Assembly: GCF_001613105.1 (NCBI RefSeq)
Contig: NZ_BDBS01000057.1
Location: 1 to 64,000, forward strand
DNA from: Nocardia pseudobrasiliensis NBRC 108224
GTDB lineage: Bacteria; Actinomycetota; Actinomycetes; Mycobacteriales; Mycobacteriaceae
Direction of reading: 5' to 3'
DNA length: 64,000 nucleotides
Part shown: piece after piece, positions 17,661 to 24,825 of the stretch
How positions within the stretch are numbered: the first letter of the stretch is position 1
How the letters are laid out: the number at the start of each line of letters is the position of its first letter
Notes under the pieces: generated by a model
What the model was told of the DNA's origin: nothing
What the model saw: the letters and a program-made list of their open reading frames with translations, nothing else
Database searches by the model: none
Position numbers and translations under genes: made by a program

Positions 17661-19352
17661 TCAGCGCTCCTCCGCTCCCCCGACCTCGCCCGGTTTCACC
17701 CGCACAGCCGAAACGGCCCACGCATCGCTGTAATGCGCGCGCTCCCCGGAATCCTCCGCGCCCGAGGGAACCGGCCCCGCAACCTCGGAGTCCACCTCGC
17801 CAACAGCGCCTTCAGCCTCCACGACGGATTCACTCCCGCCAGCAGTACCTTCCGCCTCCACCGCGGAATCCACTTCGCCAGCAGTACCTTCCACCCCCAC
17901 AGCAGAATCCCCTTCGCCAGCAGTACCTTCCGCCACCACAGCGGAGTCCACCTCGCTGTCGACGACTTCCGCCTCCACGACAGATTCACTCACCGAAGCC
18001 GCCTCGGGCGACTGCTCGGAGTGTCCTCCGCCAGCCGCTTCCGTCTCCACCACAGACCCACTCGCCGAAACCGACTGCTCGTCGGTAGCCGACACAACGA
18101 CGGAATCCGATGAGCCGACAGTCGCTTCCGAATCGCGGGCGGCGGCACCCTCGACGGCCGAACCGGGCGCGCCGACGGACTCATCCGCCGAGGCCGACCG
18201 CTCATCGGCGGTCGGAACCACCGCCACGGCGGAATCCGCCTCGACACCGGCCGACGCCGAATCCTGCGCACTGGTCCGCACCTCGGGCGCGTCGTCTTCG
18301 GCGACCTCGGCCGAGACAGTGCCCTCGACAGCGGAATCCACGTCGCCGACGGCCACCTTCGACGCCGCGACGGACTCATCCGCCGGAACCACCTCGACAT
18401 CGGTATCCACGACCTCGGGCGAGGCGGACGAGATCGTCTCCGCCACGGCGGAATCCGCGTCGCCGACAGCCACCTGCGAATTCCCGGCGGACGATTCCGT
18501 CTCCGTCGTCACGGAAGCCGACTCGGCAACAATCTCTTCCGACTTCGGTTCGGGACCATCCGCCGAAGCATCCTCGGCCACAACCGCATCCGCCGGGCGG
18601 CGGAGGTCTGTGGTGGGGATCAGGTCGACGGCGGCGTCGTCGTAGGCCTCGTAGAGGGGGGAGCCGGTGCCGGTGGGGACGACGGTGTCGGAGTGGGCGC
18701 CGCAGCCGTATTCGGTATGTACCACGTGGCCGTCGGCGCCCATCGCGTTGGCGCAGACGCCGAAGGCGGAGCGGAAGGCGCCGGCCAGGGGGACGAAGAA
18801 GCCGCAGACGCCGCAGGTGGAGGGCGCCGAGCGGGCCATGTCCGTGTCGGGGCCGTAGTCGGTGTACCAGCGGAGGGCCGCTTCCTCGCGGCCCTCGCGG
18901 CTGAGGACCTGGGGACGGCCGAGGCCGATCTCCTCGATGACCTCGTCAACCACCGGATCGCCGGTGACCAGATAGCCGGGTACCAGGCGTGGGTCGTCGA
19001 CGGGCGGGGCCAGCAGGTCGCCGGGGGCCAGGTCGCCGGGGCGCACGCGTTGATCCCACGGCACGAAATCCGGTGCCACCAGGGCATCGGGGCCCGGCAG
19101 CAGGGCCGACTCACTGACCGTCGCGTACTCCGCCTCCAGCGGCGCCGCCACCACCACCGCCCACTGCCAGCCGCGATAGCCGGGCAGTGTGGCCGCGAAG
19201 TGATGCGTGGCCGCGTATTCATCCTCGGCGGTGACCCCCAGATGCTCGCCGACACCGGTCGGCTGCAGCTCGAGGAGCGCACGGCGGGCCAGCCCGACCG
19301 CCTCCGCAAGGATCGGTCGCACACCGGACTCCGAAACAGGAACTGCGCTCAC
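17661..19352 (-). CDS. DUF3027 protein with long acidic Ser/Val repeat tail
   Basis: Residues 1-250 match DUF3027: HHFAATLPGYRGWQWAVVVA, LAPGDLLAPPVDDPRLVPGY and a cysteine cluster (STCGVCGFFVPL, then CANAMG, then GCGAHSD) that could bind zinc. From about 255 to 524 the chain is a low-complexity Ser/Val/Glu/Asp/Ala tail in which 'DSAV'-like words recur, ending with four 13-residue repeats. The last 39 residues become ordinary again. The core length equals typical DUF3027 proteins; the tail is an unusual extension. The GTG start at 19352 abuts the divergent lipoprotein gene with 17 bp between. It is probably co-transcribed with the ATPase downstream. Confidence 0.85.
   Translation of the reverse strand: MSAVPVSESGVRPILAEAVGLARRALLELQPTGVGEHLGVTAEDEYAATHHFAATLPGYRGWQWAVVVAAPLEAEYATVSESALLPGPDALVAPDFVPWDQRVRPGDLAPGDLLAPPVDDPRLVPGYLVTGDPVVDEVIEEIGLGRPQVLSREGREEAALRWYTDYGPDTDMARSAPSTCGVCGFFVPLAGAFRSAFGVCANAMGADGHVVHTEYGCGAHSDTVVPTGTGSPLYEAYDDAAVDLIPTTDLRRPADAVVAEDASADGPEPKSEEIVAESASVTTETESSAGNSQVAVGDADSAVAETISSASPEVVDTDVEVVPADESVAASKVAVGDVDSAVEGTVSAEVAEDDAPEVRTSAQDSASAGVEADSAVAVVPTADERSASADESVGAPGSAVEGAAARDSEATVGSSDSVVVSATDEQSVSASGSVVETEAAGGGHSEQSPEAASVSESVVEAEVVDSEVDSAVVAEGTAGEGDSAVGVEGTAGEVDSAVEAEGTAGGSESVVEAEGAVGEVDSEVAGPVPSGAEDSGERAHYSDAWAVSAVRVKPGEVGGAEER
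17781..17936 (-). repeat. Four in-frame 39-bp repeats inside the DUF3027 gene
   Basis: These encode four consecutive 13-residue units (VAEGTAGEGDSAV, GVEGTAGEVDSAV, EAEGTAGGSESVV, EAEGAVGEVDSEV) at residues 473-524. The DNA copies are similar but not identical, so copy number may vary between strains. Confidence 0.85.
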
Positions 19353-19369
19353 GCCCTACATTTTGCCGT

Positions 19370-20155
19370 ATGGAGCGCAAACGTCGTGCGTGGGCTGTGA
19401 CTGGACTGATCTTGCTGGCAACGGTGGGTTCCGCGACGGCGTCGGGCTGCGCGAACATCGACGACACACCGCGATTCCGAGTCGAGGTGATCGGGACTCG
19501 CCCACACGATCGCGCCGCCTTCACCGAGGGCCTCGAGATCGACGGCACGATCCTCTACGAGGGCACCGGCCTCGACGGCCGATCCGATCTGCGCGCCACC
19601 GATCTGAACACCGGCGAACAGTTGGCCCGGGTCGAACTGCCCGCCGACCTGTTCGGCGAGGGCGTCACCTTGGCGGGTGACACCGTCTGGCAGCTCACCT
19701 GGAAGGACGGCATCGCCATCGCGCGCGATCCGCGCACCCTCGCCGAACGCACTCGGGCCCGCTACGACGGCGAGGGCTGGGGCCTGTGCACCCGCGGCGA
19801 CCGCCTCGTGATGAGCAACGGCAGCGCCACCCTGACCTTCCGGGATCCGACCACCTTCGCCGCCACCGGCTCCATCCGACTCACCACCCACCGCAATGCC
19901 CGCCTCAACGAACTCGACTGCGCCACAGACGGTTCGATCTACGCCAATGTCTGGCCCACCGATCACATCCTGCGCATCGATCCCGACAGCGGCGCGGTTC
20001 TGGCCGATATCGACGCGAGCGGCCTGCTGACATCGGCCGAACGCGCGGGAACCGATGTGCTCAACGGCATCGCGCAACTCCCGGGCGCCGACCGATTCCT
20101 GATCACCGGTAAGAACTGGCCCACAATGTTCGAGGTGCGCTTCGTCCGGGCATAA
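19370..20155 (+). CDS. Glutaminyl-peptide cyclotransferase lipoprotein (plant-type QC)
   Basis: The family converts N-terminal glutamine to pyroglutamate. The 261-residue protein matches the five-bladed propeller Glu_cyclase_2 family (PF05096): RAAFTEGLEIDGTILYEGTG near the start, LTWKDGIAI, NELDCATDGSIYANVWPTDHI and the C-terminal LNGIAQLPGADRFLITGKNWP. An N-terminal signal ends in a lipobox-like ATASGC, so it is probably anchored on the outer face of the membrane. The ATG at 19370 is 17 bp from the divergent DUF3027 start. Extracytoplasmic protein maturation is the likely role. Confidence 0.88.
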   Translation: MERKRRAWAVTGLILLATVGSATASGCANIDDTPRFRVEVIGTRPHDRAAFTEGLEIDGTILYEGTGLDGRSDLRATDLNTGEQLARVELPADLFGEGVTLAGDTVWQLTWKDGIAIARDPRTLAERTRARYDGEGWGLCTRGDRLVMSNGSATLTFRDPTTFAATGSIRLTTHRNARLNELDCATDGSIYANVWPTDHILRIDPDSGAVLADIDASGLLTSAERAGTDVLNGIAQLPGADRFLITGKNWPTMFEVRFVRA

Positions 20156-20223
20156 CGGCTCTGCAGAGGATCACACCCACACCTGAAACCCCATCCCCGA
20201 AACCCTGCGAGAGAATCGACATT

Positions 20224-21951
20224 GTGACTGCCTCCCGCGAACCCTCCGGAACCGATCCTGGTCGGTGGGACGGCGAGGACCGATCGCGCAGCCCGCGCCA
20301 TCCCGGATACGACCGCTATCCGCCGCCGAACACCCCCGATCGGCAACAGCTGCCACCCCTGCCGCGCCGCAGCCCCGAACCGGACGTACCGGAATTCGTG
20401 ACCCGCCGACTGTCGAGCGGCGAGCCGCCACCCGCGCTGCCGCCGCCACCGCCCGAACCCGAGACCGCGGAACTCACCGACACCCAACGCGTCCCGCGCA
20501 AACTCACCGTCACCCGCGTGGTGGTGATGCGCAGTCGCGAACTCACCGAGAAGGGTTTCCAGACCTTCCAGCGCGCGGCCAAGGCCGACGGCGCGGACGA
20601 ATCGGGCCTGACGGCACTGGTCTACGCGACGATGGCCAATTTCGCCCTCGACGCGGCCATCGCGGTCGCCCTGGCCAATACGCTGTTCTTCGCCGCCCAG
20701 ACCGCCGAATCCAAGGGCAAGGTGGCGCTGTATCTGCTGATCACGATCGCACCCTTCGCGGTGATCGCCCCGCTGATCGGTCCCCTGCTGGACCGGCTGC
20801 AACGCGGGCGCAGACTCGCGCTGGCCGGATCGTTCGCCGCGCGGGCGGTGGTCGCGATCGTGCTCATCTTCGGCTTCGGCGGCTGGCCGCTGTATCCGCT
20901 CGCGCTGTGCATGATGATCCTGAGCAAATCGTTCTCGGTGCTCAAGAGCGCGGTGACGCCCAGAGTGCTGCCACCGGGAATCGATCTGGTGCGAACCAAT
21001 TCCCGGCTCACGGTCTTCGGCCTGGTGGGCGGGACGATCGTGGCCGGCGGCCTGGCCGGATTGTGCGCGATGATCGCCGGATCCACCGGCGCGCTCATGT
21101 TCGCCGTGGTGATCGCCTGCGTCGGAACCTATCTGAGCCTGCGGATGCCGTCCTGGATCGAGGTCACCGAGGGCGAGGTGCCCGCCACCCTCGGTTATCA
21201 CGGCAGCGAGGCCCGCACCGAGGTCTTCGAGGAGGCGACGCCGTCCACCGTGAAACCCGCCAAGCGCCGCCAGCCGCTGGGGCGCGCGGTGGTCGTGGGC
21301 CTGTGGGGTAACGGCTCGATCCGGGTGCTCACCGGATTCCTGTTCTTCTATGTCGCCTTCGTCGCCAAGGCCACCGAACATGTGGCCTGGCGACAGGCCG
21401 CGATGCTCGGCGTGGTCGGCGTGGCGGCGGGCCTCGGCAACTTCGCGGGCAATGCCACCGGGGCCCGGCTGAAACTCGGGCGGCCCGCGTTGATCGTGGT
21501 CGGCTGCACGGCGGGTTGTGCGGCGATCTCGTTGTTCGCCACATTCGCCGACAATCTGCTCGGCGCGGCCGCGGCGACCCTGGTCGCGTCCGGCGCCAGC
21601 GCACTGGCCAAGGTATCGCTGGACGCCTCGATCCAGGACGATCTGCCGCCGGAGTCCCTCGCCTCCGGATTCGGCCGCTCGGAAACCGTGCTGCAGCTGT
21701 CCTGGGTGATCGGCGGTGCGGGCGGCGTCCTGCTACCGACCGTGTTCTGGAAGGGTTTCGCGGTCGTCACCGCCGTGTTGGCGCTGGGATTGCTGCAGAC
21801 CGTGGTGAGCTACCGTGGTCATTCGCTGCTGCCCGGTTTGGGCGGCAACCGACCCCAGCATGCGAAGCAGGAGGTCTCCGGCGCCCATCCGAATCCGGAT
21901 CCGGGCCTCGGCGATCCGACCCGACAAGCGACAGGAAACCCGCCACAGTGA
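20224..21951 (+). CDS. MFS transporter with long proline-rich N-terminus (Rv0876c-like)
   Basis: A 575-residue membrane protein. Residues 1-100 are cytosolic, Pro/Arg-rich and disordered, followed by the conserved block KLTVTRVVVMRSRELTEKGF. About twelve hydrophobic helices follow; the loop GPLLDRLQRGRRLALAGS is an MFS motif-A-like turn. Family resemblance is to mycobacterial Rv0876c. It overlaps the following DUF2771 gene by 4 bp (GTGA), and the pair is kept as Rv0876c/Rv0875c in M. tuberculosis, which suggests a joint function. Substrate unknown. GTG start at 20224. Confidence 0.85.
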   Translation: MTASREPSGTDPGRWDGEDRSRSPRHPGYDRYPPPNTPDRQQLPPLPRRSPEPDVPEFVTRRLSSGEPPPALPPPPPEPETAELTDTQRVPRKLTVTRVVVMRSRELTEKGFQTFQRAAKADGADESGLTALVYATMANFALDAAIAVALANTLFFAAQTAESKGKVALYLLITIAPFAVIAPLIGPLLDRLQRGRRLALAGSFAARAVVAIVLIFGFGGWPLYPLALCMMILSKSFSVLKSAVTPRVLPPGIDLVRTNSRLTVFGLVGGTIVAGGLAGLCAMIAGSTGALMFAVVIACVGTYLSLRMPSWIEVTEGEVPATLGYHGSEARTEVFEEATPSTVKPAKRRQPLGRAVVVGLWGNGSIRVLTGFLFFYVAFVAKATEHVAWRQAAMLGVVGVAAGLGNFAGNATGARLKLGRPALIVVGCTAGCAAISLFATFADNLLGAAAATLVASGASALAKVSLDASIQDDLPPESLASGFGRSETVLQLSWVIGGAGGVLLPTVFWKGFAVVTAVLALGLLQTVVSYRGHSLLPGLGGNRPQHAKQEVSGAHPNPDPGLGDPTRQATGNPPQ

Positions 21952-22478
21952 AGCCGAAGACCCGTACCGCCCTGGCGCTGTCCGCGGCGGCGGTGTTCGT
22001 GGTGATCGTCGCCGTGGCCGCGGTGGTGGCCGTGGCGGTCCACAACGCGCACCGAGCCGATCCACAGCTCACCGCCTACGCGCACGGCAAGACGGTCACC
22101 GTCCCGCCCTACCGGTACTGCACCGTGACACAGTCCGACAGCAACGGCCAGCTCGGATTGTCCTGCCGGCAAAGCGAAATCACCGCCCAGCTGGACACCC
22201 CGCCCGGCTATCCGGTGCAGCTGTCGCTGCCGAACCACCTCGTGGACGCGCCGTGGGTGATGGTGATGGAGTACCGCGCGCCCGATGGCACCACGGCCCG
22301 GCACGTGGCGTCCTACCGCGACTACAGCGCGGGAACCCGTGCCGTGACGGTGGATTCGCGACCGCAGCCGGATCTGCGCCTGATCGGCATCGAACTGCAG
22401 CTGGTCGTGCCGACCCGCGACGAGGCGGGCAACGAATCCTTCGCGCCCTACCAGGTGTGGTCCATCCAGACGGCTTGA
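21948..22478 (+). CDS. DUF2771 membrane-anchored protein
   Basis: A 176-residue protein with one N-terminal membrane helix (ALALSAAAVFVVIVAVAAVVAVAV) and an extracytoplasmic domain. Two Cys (YRYCTV, LSCRQ) may form a disulfide. It matches DUF2771 (Rv0875c-like). The GTG start overlaps the transporter's stop as GTGA, a sign of translational coupling, and an ACAGGAAAC site lies upstream. A strong hairpin follows the stop. Function unknown; a partner subunit of the MFS protein is an inference. Confidence 0.83.
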   Translation: MKPKTRTALALSAAAVFVVIVAVAAVVAVAVHNAHRADPQLTAYAHGKTVTVPPYRYCTVTQSDSNGQLGLSCRQSEITAQLDTPPGYPVQLSLPNHLVDAPWVMVMEYRAPDGTTARHVASYRDYSAGTRAVTVDSRPQPDLRLIGIELQLVVPTRDEAGNESFAPYQVWSIQTA

Positions 22479-22482
22479 TACG

Positions 22483-22519
22483 CGGCGGCCCCGGTGAGAC
22501 ATGCTCACCGGGGCCGCCG
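22483..22519. terminator. Bidirectional terminator between DUF2771 and cspB
   Basis: A perfect 16-bp stem (CGGCGGCCCCGGTGAG at 22483-22498 with its complement at 22504-22519) and a 5-nt loop lie between two convergent genes. T-runs are short, as is common in high-GC actinobacteria. Confidence 0.85.
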
Positions 22520-22536
22520 TGGATCTCGTCCTGTAA

Positions 22537-22956
22537 TCAGTGATCGAGTTCGCGGGCCACGCCGCGCACGACCTCCGCGATGCGCTGGGCCGTCTTGCGA
22601 TCCGGGTACTTGCCCTTGCGCAGATCCGGCTGCACCGTCGCCTCCAACAGCGTGATCATGTCCTCGATCAGGCCGTGCAGATCGTCGGGGGTCTTGCGGG
22701 GCAGCGCGGGAATCTCCTTGCGCTCCTTGCCCTGACCGCCACGCACCGACGGCAGCGGCTCGAGCAGCTTGAGGCTCAACGCCTGCGGGCCACGCCGACC
22801 CGCGGCCATTCCGAATTCCACTCGTTGCCCGGGCTTCAGCGCCTCGACACCCTTGGGCAACGCGGACGACCGAACATAGACGTCCTCGCCCTCATCCTGG
22901 GACAGGAAGCCGAAGCCCTTTTCGACGTCGTACCACTTCACCTTGCCGGTCGGCAC
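22537..22956 (-). CDS. cspB: Cold-shock-domain protein CspB with C-terminal extension
   Basis: A nucleic-acid-binding protein of 139 residues. The cold-shock domain is residues 1-65, with RNP1-like KGFGFLSQ and RNP2-like DVYVRSS. A helical, basic C-terminal extension (about 75 residues) is present, as in mycobacterial CspB (Rv0871); it is absent from 67-residue CspA. I set the start at the GTG at 22956 (MPTGKVKWYDVEKGFGF) by homology to MPTGKVKWYD; a GTG three codons upstream (22965) is possible. The roughly 170-bp upstream region contains a stem-loop (23046-23082) that may belong to a long leader. Confidence 0.92.
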   Translation of the reverse strand: MPTGKVKWYDVEKGFGFLSQDEGEDVYVRSSALPKGVEALKPGQRVEFGMAAGRRGPQALSLKLLEPLPSVRGGQGKERKEIPALPRKTPDDLHGLIEDMITLLEATVQPDLRKGKYPDRKTAQRIAEVVRGVARELDH

Positions 22957-23133
22957 TGCGCTCACCCGTTCGTCATCGATGCCCGGACCTCCCGGGCACA
23001 ACCATGGGCCCCGGAACATGTCCGGAACCTTCCTGCTTGCGTAAAGAAAGCGCCCCACAGGTATGTAGGACGCGGTGCTTTCGAGTCTACCCCGGTGACC
23101 AGTGGCCGAGCACACCAGTTTTACGGTGCAGTA

Positions 23134-23367
23134 ATGCCCGATTCCGTCTCGAATCCGACGCCCCGCCGCTCCGGCCGGTCGCTGCTGTACGTGGCACTGG
23201 GCCTGTTCGCGATCGGCCTGGTGGCGATCATCGCCGTATTCGTGGTTCCGCTCGTGAGCGATGCCCGTCCGGGGGTGTGGCTGTATCTGATCGCGATGGC
23301 CGCGACCTCGCTGGGTCTGCTGCTGGGCATCGTGTTCGCACTCTGGTCCGGTCGGCGGGCGCGGTAG
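23134..23367 (+). CDS. Small two-helix membrane protein
   Basis: A 77-residue protein: a short basic N-terminus (TPRRSGRS), two hydrophobic helices (LLYVALGLFAIGLVAIIAVFV and LYLIAMAATSLGLLLGIVFAL) and a basic end. I do not recognise a named family. It is divergent from cspB, with a plausible ATG at 23134, and lies just upstream of the rpfA control region. It fits actinobacterial coding bias, so I consider it real. Confidence 0.65.
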   Translation: MPDSVSNPTPRRSGRSLLYVALGLFAIGLVAIIAVFVVPLVSDARPGVWLYLIAMAATSLGLLLGIVFALWSGRRAR

Positions 23368-23405
23368 GCAACAACTATTTGCCCAGTTCGTTATCCAGCC
23401 AATCC

Positions 23406-23421
23406 TGTGATCTTCGTCACA
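23406..23421. promoter_or_regulatory. CRP-type binding site upstream of rpfA
   Basis: TGTGATCTTCGTCACA is a perfect TGTGA-N6-TCACA palindrome. In M. tuberculosis the CRP protein Rv3676 is known to bind the rpfA promoter at such a site. Here it lies about 415 bp before rpfA and about 200 bp before the riboswitch, consistent with a distal promoter followed by a long structured leader. Confidence 0.8.
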
Positions 23422-23624
23422 TAACGAACCGATAACGAGACGGTCACGACGACCGAGATCTGATGACACGCCGCGACAACCTGCACAGACGGGGTTTTGG
23501 AAGACCTTGCGGCAGACCGCGACCCGCAAATACACGCCGGTTACCAAATGGTGATTTTTCGCGGCGATCGTCGTACGGTCTTACCCAGCCGGGAGCAGTC
23601 CCGGAACCACCGGCCCGCCGCACC

Positions 23625-23803
23625 GAGCCTTGCCCCGCGGGTACGGACACCCGACGGAAACAGGGGCAAGGGCGGGGAACCCAAAGTCCCACGCAGGGAG
23701 CCGGGAGAAGTCGAAAGACCGATCCCTTGGGGTGAAGTCCCGGGCAACCGGGACCGGACGACCTCTCAGTCCGAACCCGACAGCTCACCTCGCAGGAGCG
23801 TAC
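23625..23803 (+). ncRNA. c-di-AMP riboswitch (ydaO/yuaA class) in the rpfA leader
   Basis: The conserved ydaO core is recognisable in order: GCGGGGAACCCAAAG (23672-23686), CTTGGGGTGAAGTCC (23726-23740) and CCGAACCCGACAGCTCACC (23771-23789) followed by TCGCAGGAGC. The riboswitch binds cyclic di-AMP and turns off downstream genes, and it is known to precede resuscitation-promoting-factor and cell-wall hydrolase genes in actinobacteria. Outer boundaries are approximate. It ends just before the rpfA ribosome site (GAGAGGAAG), so control may be by termination or by access to that site. The 23422-23624 stretch between it and the CRP site shows no gene. Confidence 0.92.
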
Positions 23804-23821
23804 GAGAGGAAGACACCCGAT

Positions 23822-24463
23822 ATGAGTGGACGCCATCGCAAGCCGACCAGTACCGGCCGCACCGTAGCCAAGGTCGCCGTCTCCACCGCGATCATGGGTG
23901 GTGCGGGAGTGGCCCTCGCGGGGCACGCGGCCGCAGCTCCCGACTCCGATTGGGACAAGCTCGCCCAGTGTGAGTCCGGTGGTAACTGGGGTATCAACAC
24001 CGGCAACGGTTACCAGGGCGGCGTGCAGTTCTCGCAGAGCACCTGGGCCGCCCACGGCGGCACCGAATACGCCGCGTCGGCCAATCAGGCCACCCGCGAA
24101 CAGCAGATCACCGTTGCCGAGCGCGTTCTCGCGACCCAGGGTTGGGGCGCTTGGCCGACCTGCTCGCAGCGCATGGGCCTGCACAGCGGCGCGACCGAGC
24201 GCAGCGCTCCCGCGCCCGCCGCCACCCAGAATTCGCACTGGACCCCGCAGACCGATGCCGCACCGCAGCAGCCGATTCAGGGCGACAGCACCCAGGAAGT
24301 GTTCCAGGCCGTCGACAAGGCCGTCGCCACCGCGCAGTCGCAGGGCTTCGCCGTGCCGCAGCAGGCGCTCGACGCCTACAACGCCTTCAAGTCCAGTGGC
24401 GCCAAGCTGGATCCGTCCGTCGTGAACTTCTTCGAGGCGAACAAGAACGTGCTGCCGAACTAG
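23822..24463 (+). CDS. rpfA: Resuscitation-promoting factor RpfA
   Basis: A secreted muralytic enzyme that cleaves peptidoglycan and helps dormant cells resume growth. The 213-residue protein has a Sec signal (residues 1-39, ending AGHAAAA). A lysozyme/transglycosylase-like Rpf domain follows at 41-118, with the catalytic Glu51 in QCESGGNWGI. Two conserved Cys (50 and in WPTCSQRMGL) are expected to pair. The C-terminus (120-213) is a Gln/Ala/Pro linker plus a short helical region (STQEVFQAVDKAVATAQSQG), not LysM. GAGAGGAAG lies 9-10 nt before the ATG. Expression is predicted to answer to CRP and c-di-AMP. Confidence 0.95.
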   Translation: MSGRHRKPTSTGRTVAKVAVSTAIMGGAGVALAGHAAAAPDSDWDKLAQCESGGNWGINTGNGYQGGVQFSQSTWAAHGGTEYAASANQATREQQITVAERVLATQGWGAWPTCSQRMGLHSGATERSAPAPAATQNSHWTPQTDAAPQQPIQGDSTQEVFQAVDKAVATAQSQGFAVPQQALDAYNAFKSSGAKLDPSVVNFFEANKNVLPN

Positions 24464-24490
24464 GCCGCGTCGCACCTCATATCGAAATAC

Positions 24491-24541
24491 AGACAGCGAA
24501 AGGCCCCCACTCCGAGGAAGAGGTGGGGGCCTTTCGCCGTC
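24491..24541 (+). terminator. Strong intrinsic terminator after rpfA
   Basis: GCGAAAGGCCCCCAC (24496-24510) pairs perfectly with GTGGGGGCCTTTCGC (24523-24537), extended by AGAC/GTCT flanks. It lies between convergent genes and may work in both directions. Confidence 0.9.
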
Positions 24542-24547
24542 TGCGCG

Positions 24548-24736
24548 TCAGCGGTTGATGACCGTGTGCGGGTGCACATACGGCACCTGATCCGCCGGCA
24601 CCGGAAACTCGGTGTCCTCGCCGTAGGGCGACAGACCACCGGAACGAGTCGACGAGAGCTCGGTAACCGCGTGGTCGCCGTTCTCGACCTGCGGCCAGCC
24701 ATTGTCGACGTAGGGTTTCTTCGATTTGTTCACCAC
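24548..24736 (-). CDS. Small conserved-looking hypothetical protein
   Basis: A 62-residue soluble, acidic protein (VNKSKKPYVDNGWPQVENGD ... VPADQVPYVHPHTVINR) without membrane segments or Cys. It has its own terminator (shared with rpfA) and is divergent from the Helicase_C_3 gene, a place occupied by a small gene (Rv0863) in M. tuberculosis; equivalence is not shown. The start is one of two adjacent GTG codons (24736 or 24733). Function unknown. Confidence 0.6.
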   Translation of the reverse strand: MVNKSKKPYVDNGWPQVENGDHAVTELSSTRSGGLSPYGEDTEFPVPADQVPYVHPHTVINR

Positions 24737-24825
24737 GCGCTCATTCTGGCACGGCGGTTACCCGCCGGCGCGATAGGTACGACACAGCTCGGCAGGGCGT
24801 CGACCACGGCCGTAGGCTGGATGGG

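Noticed and set aside
23046..23082. Cold-shock RNA thermosensor in the cspB leader
   Set aside because: A 9-bp stem with a 19-nt loop is present, but one hairpin is too little evidence for a thermosensor call.
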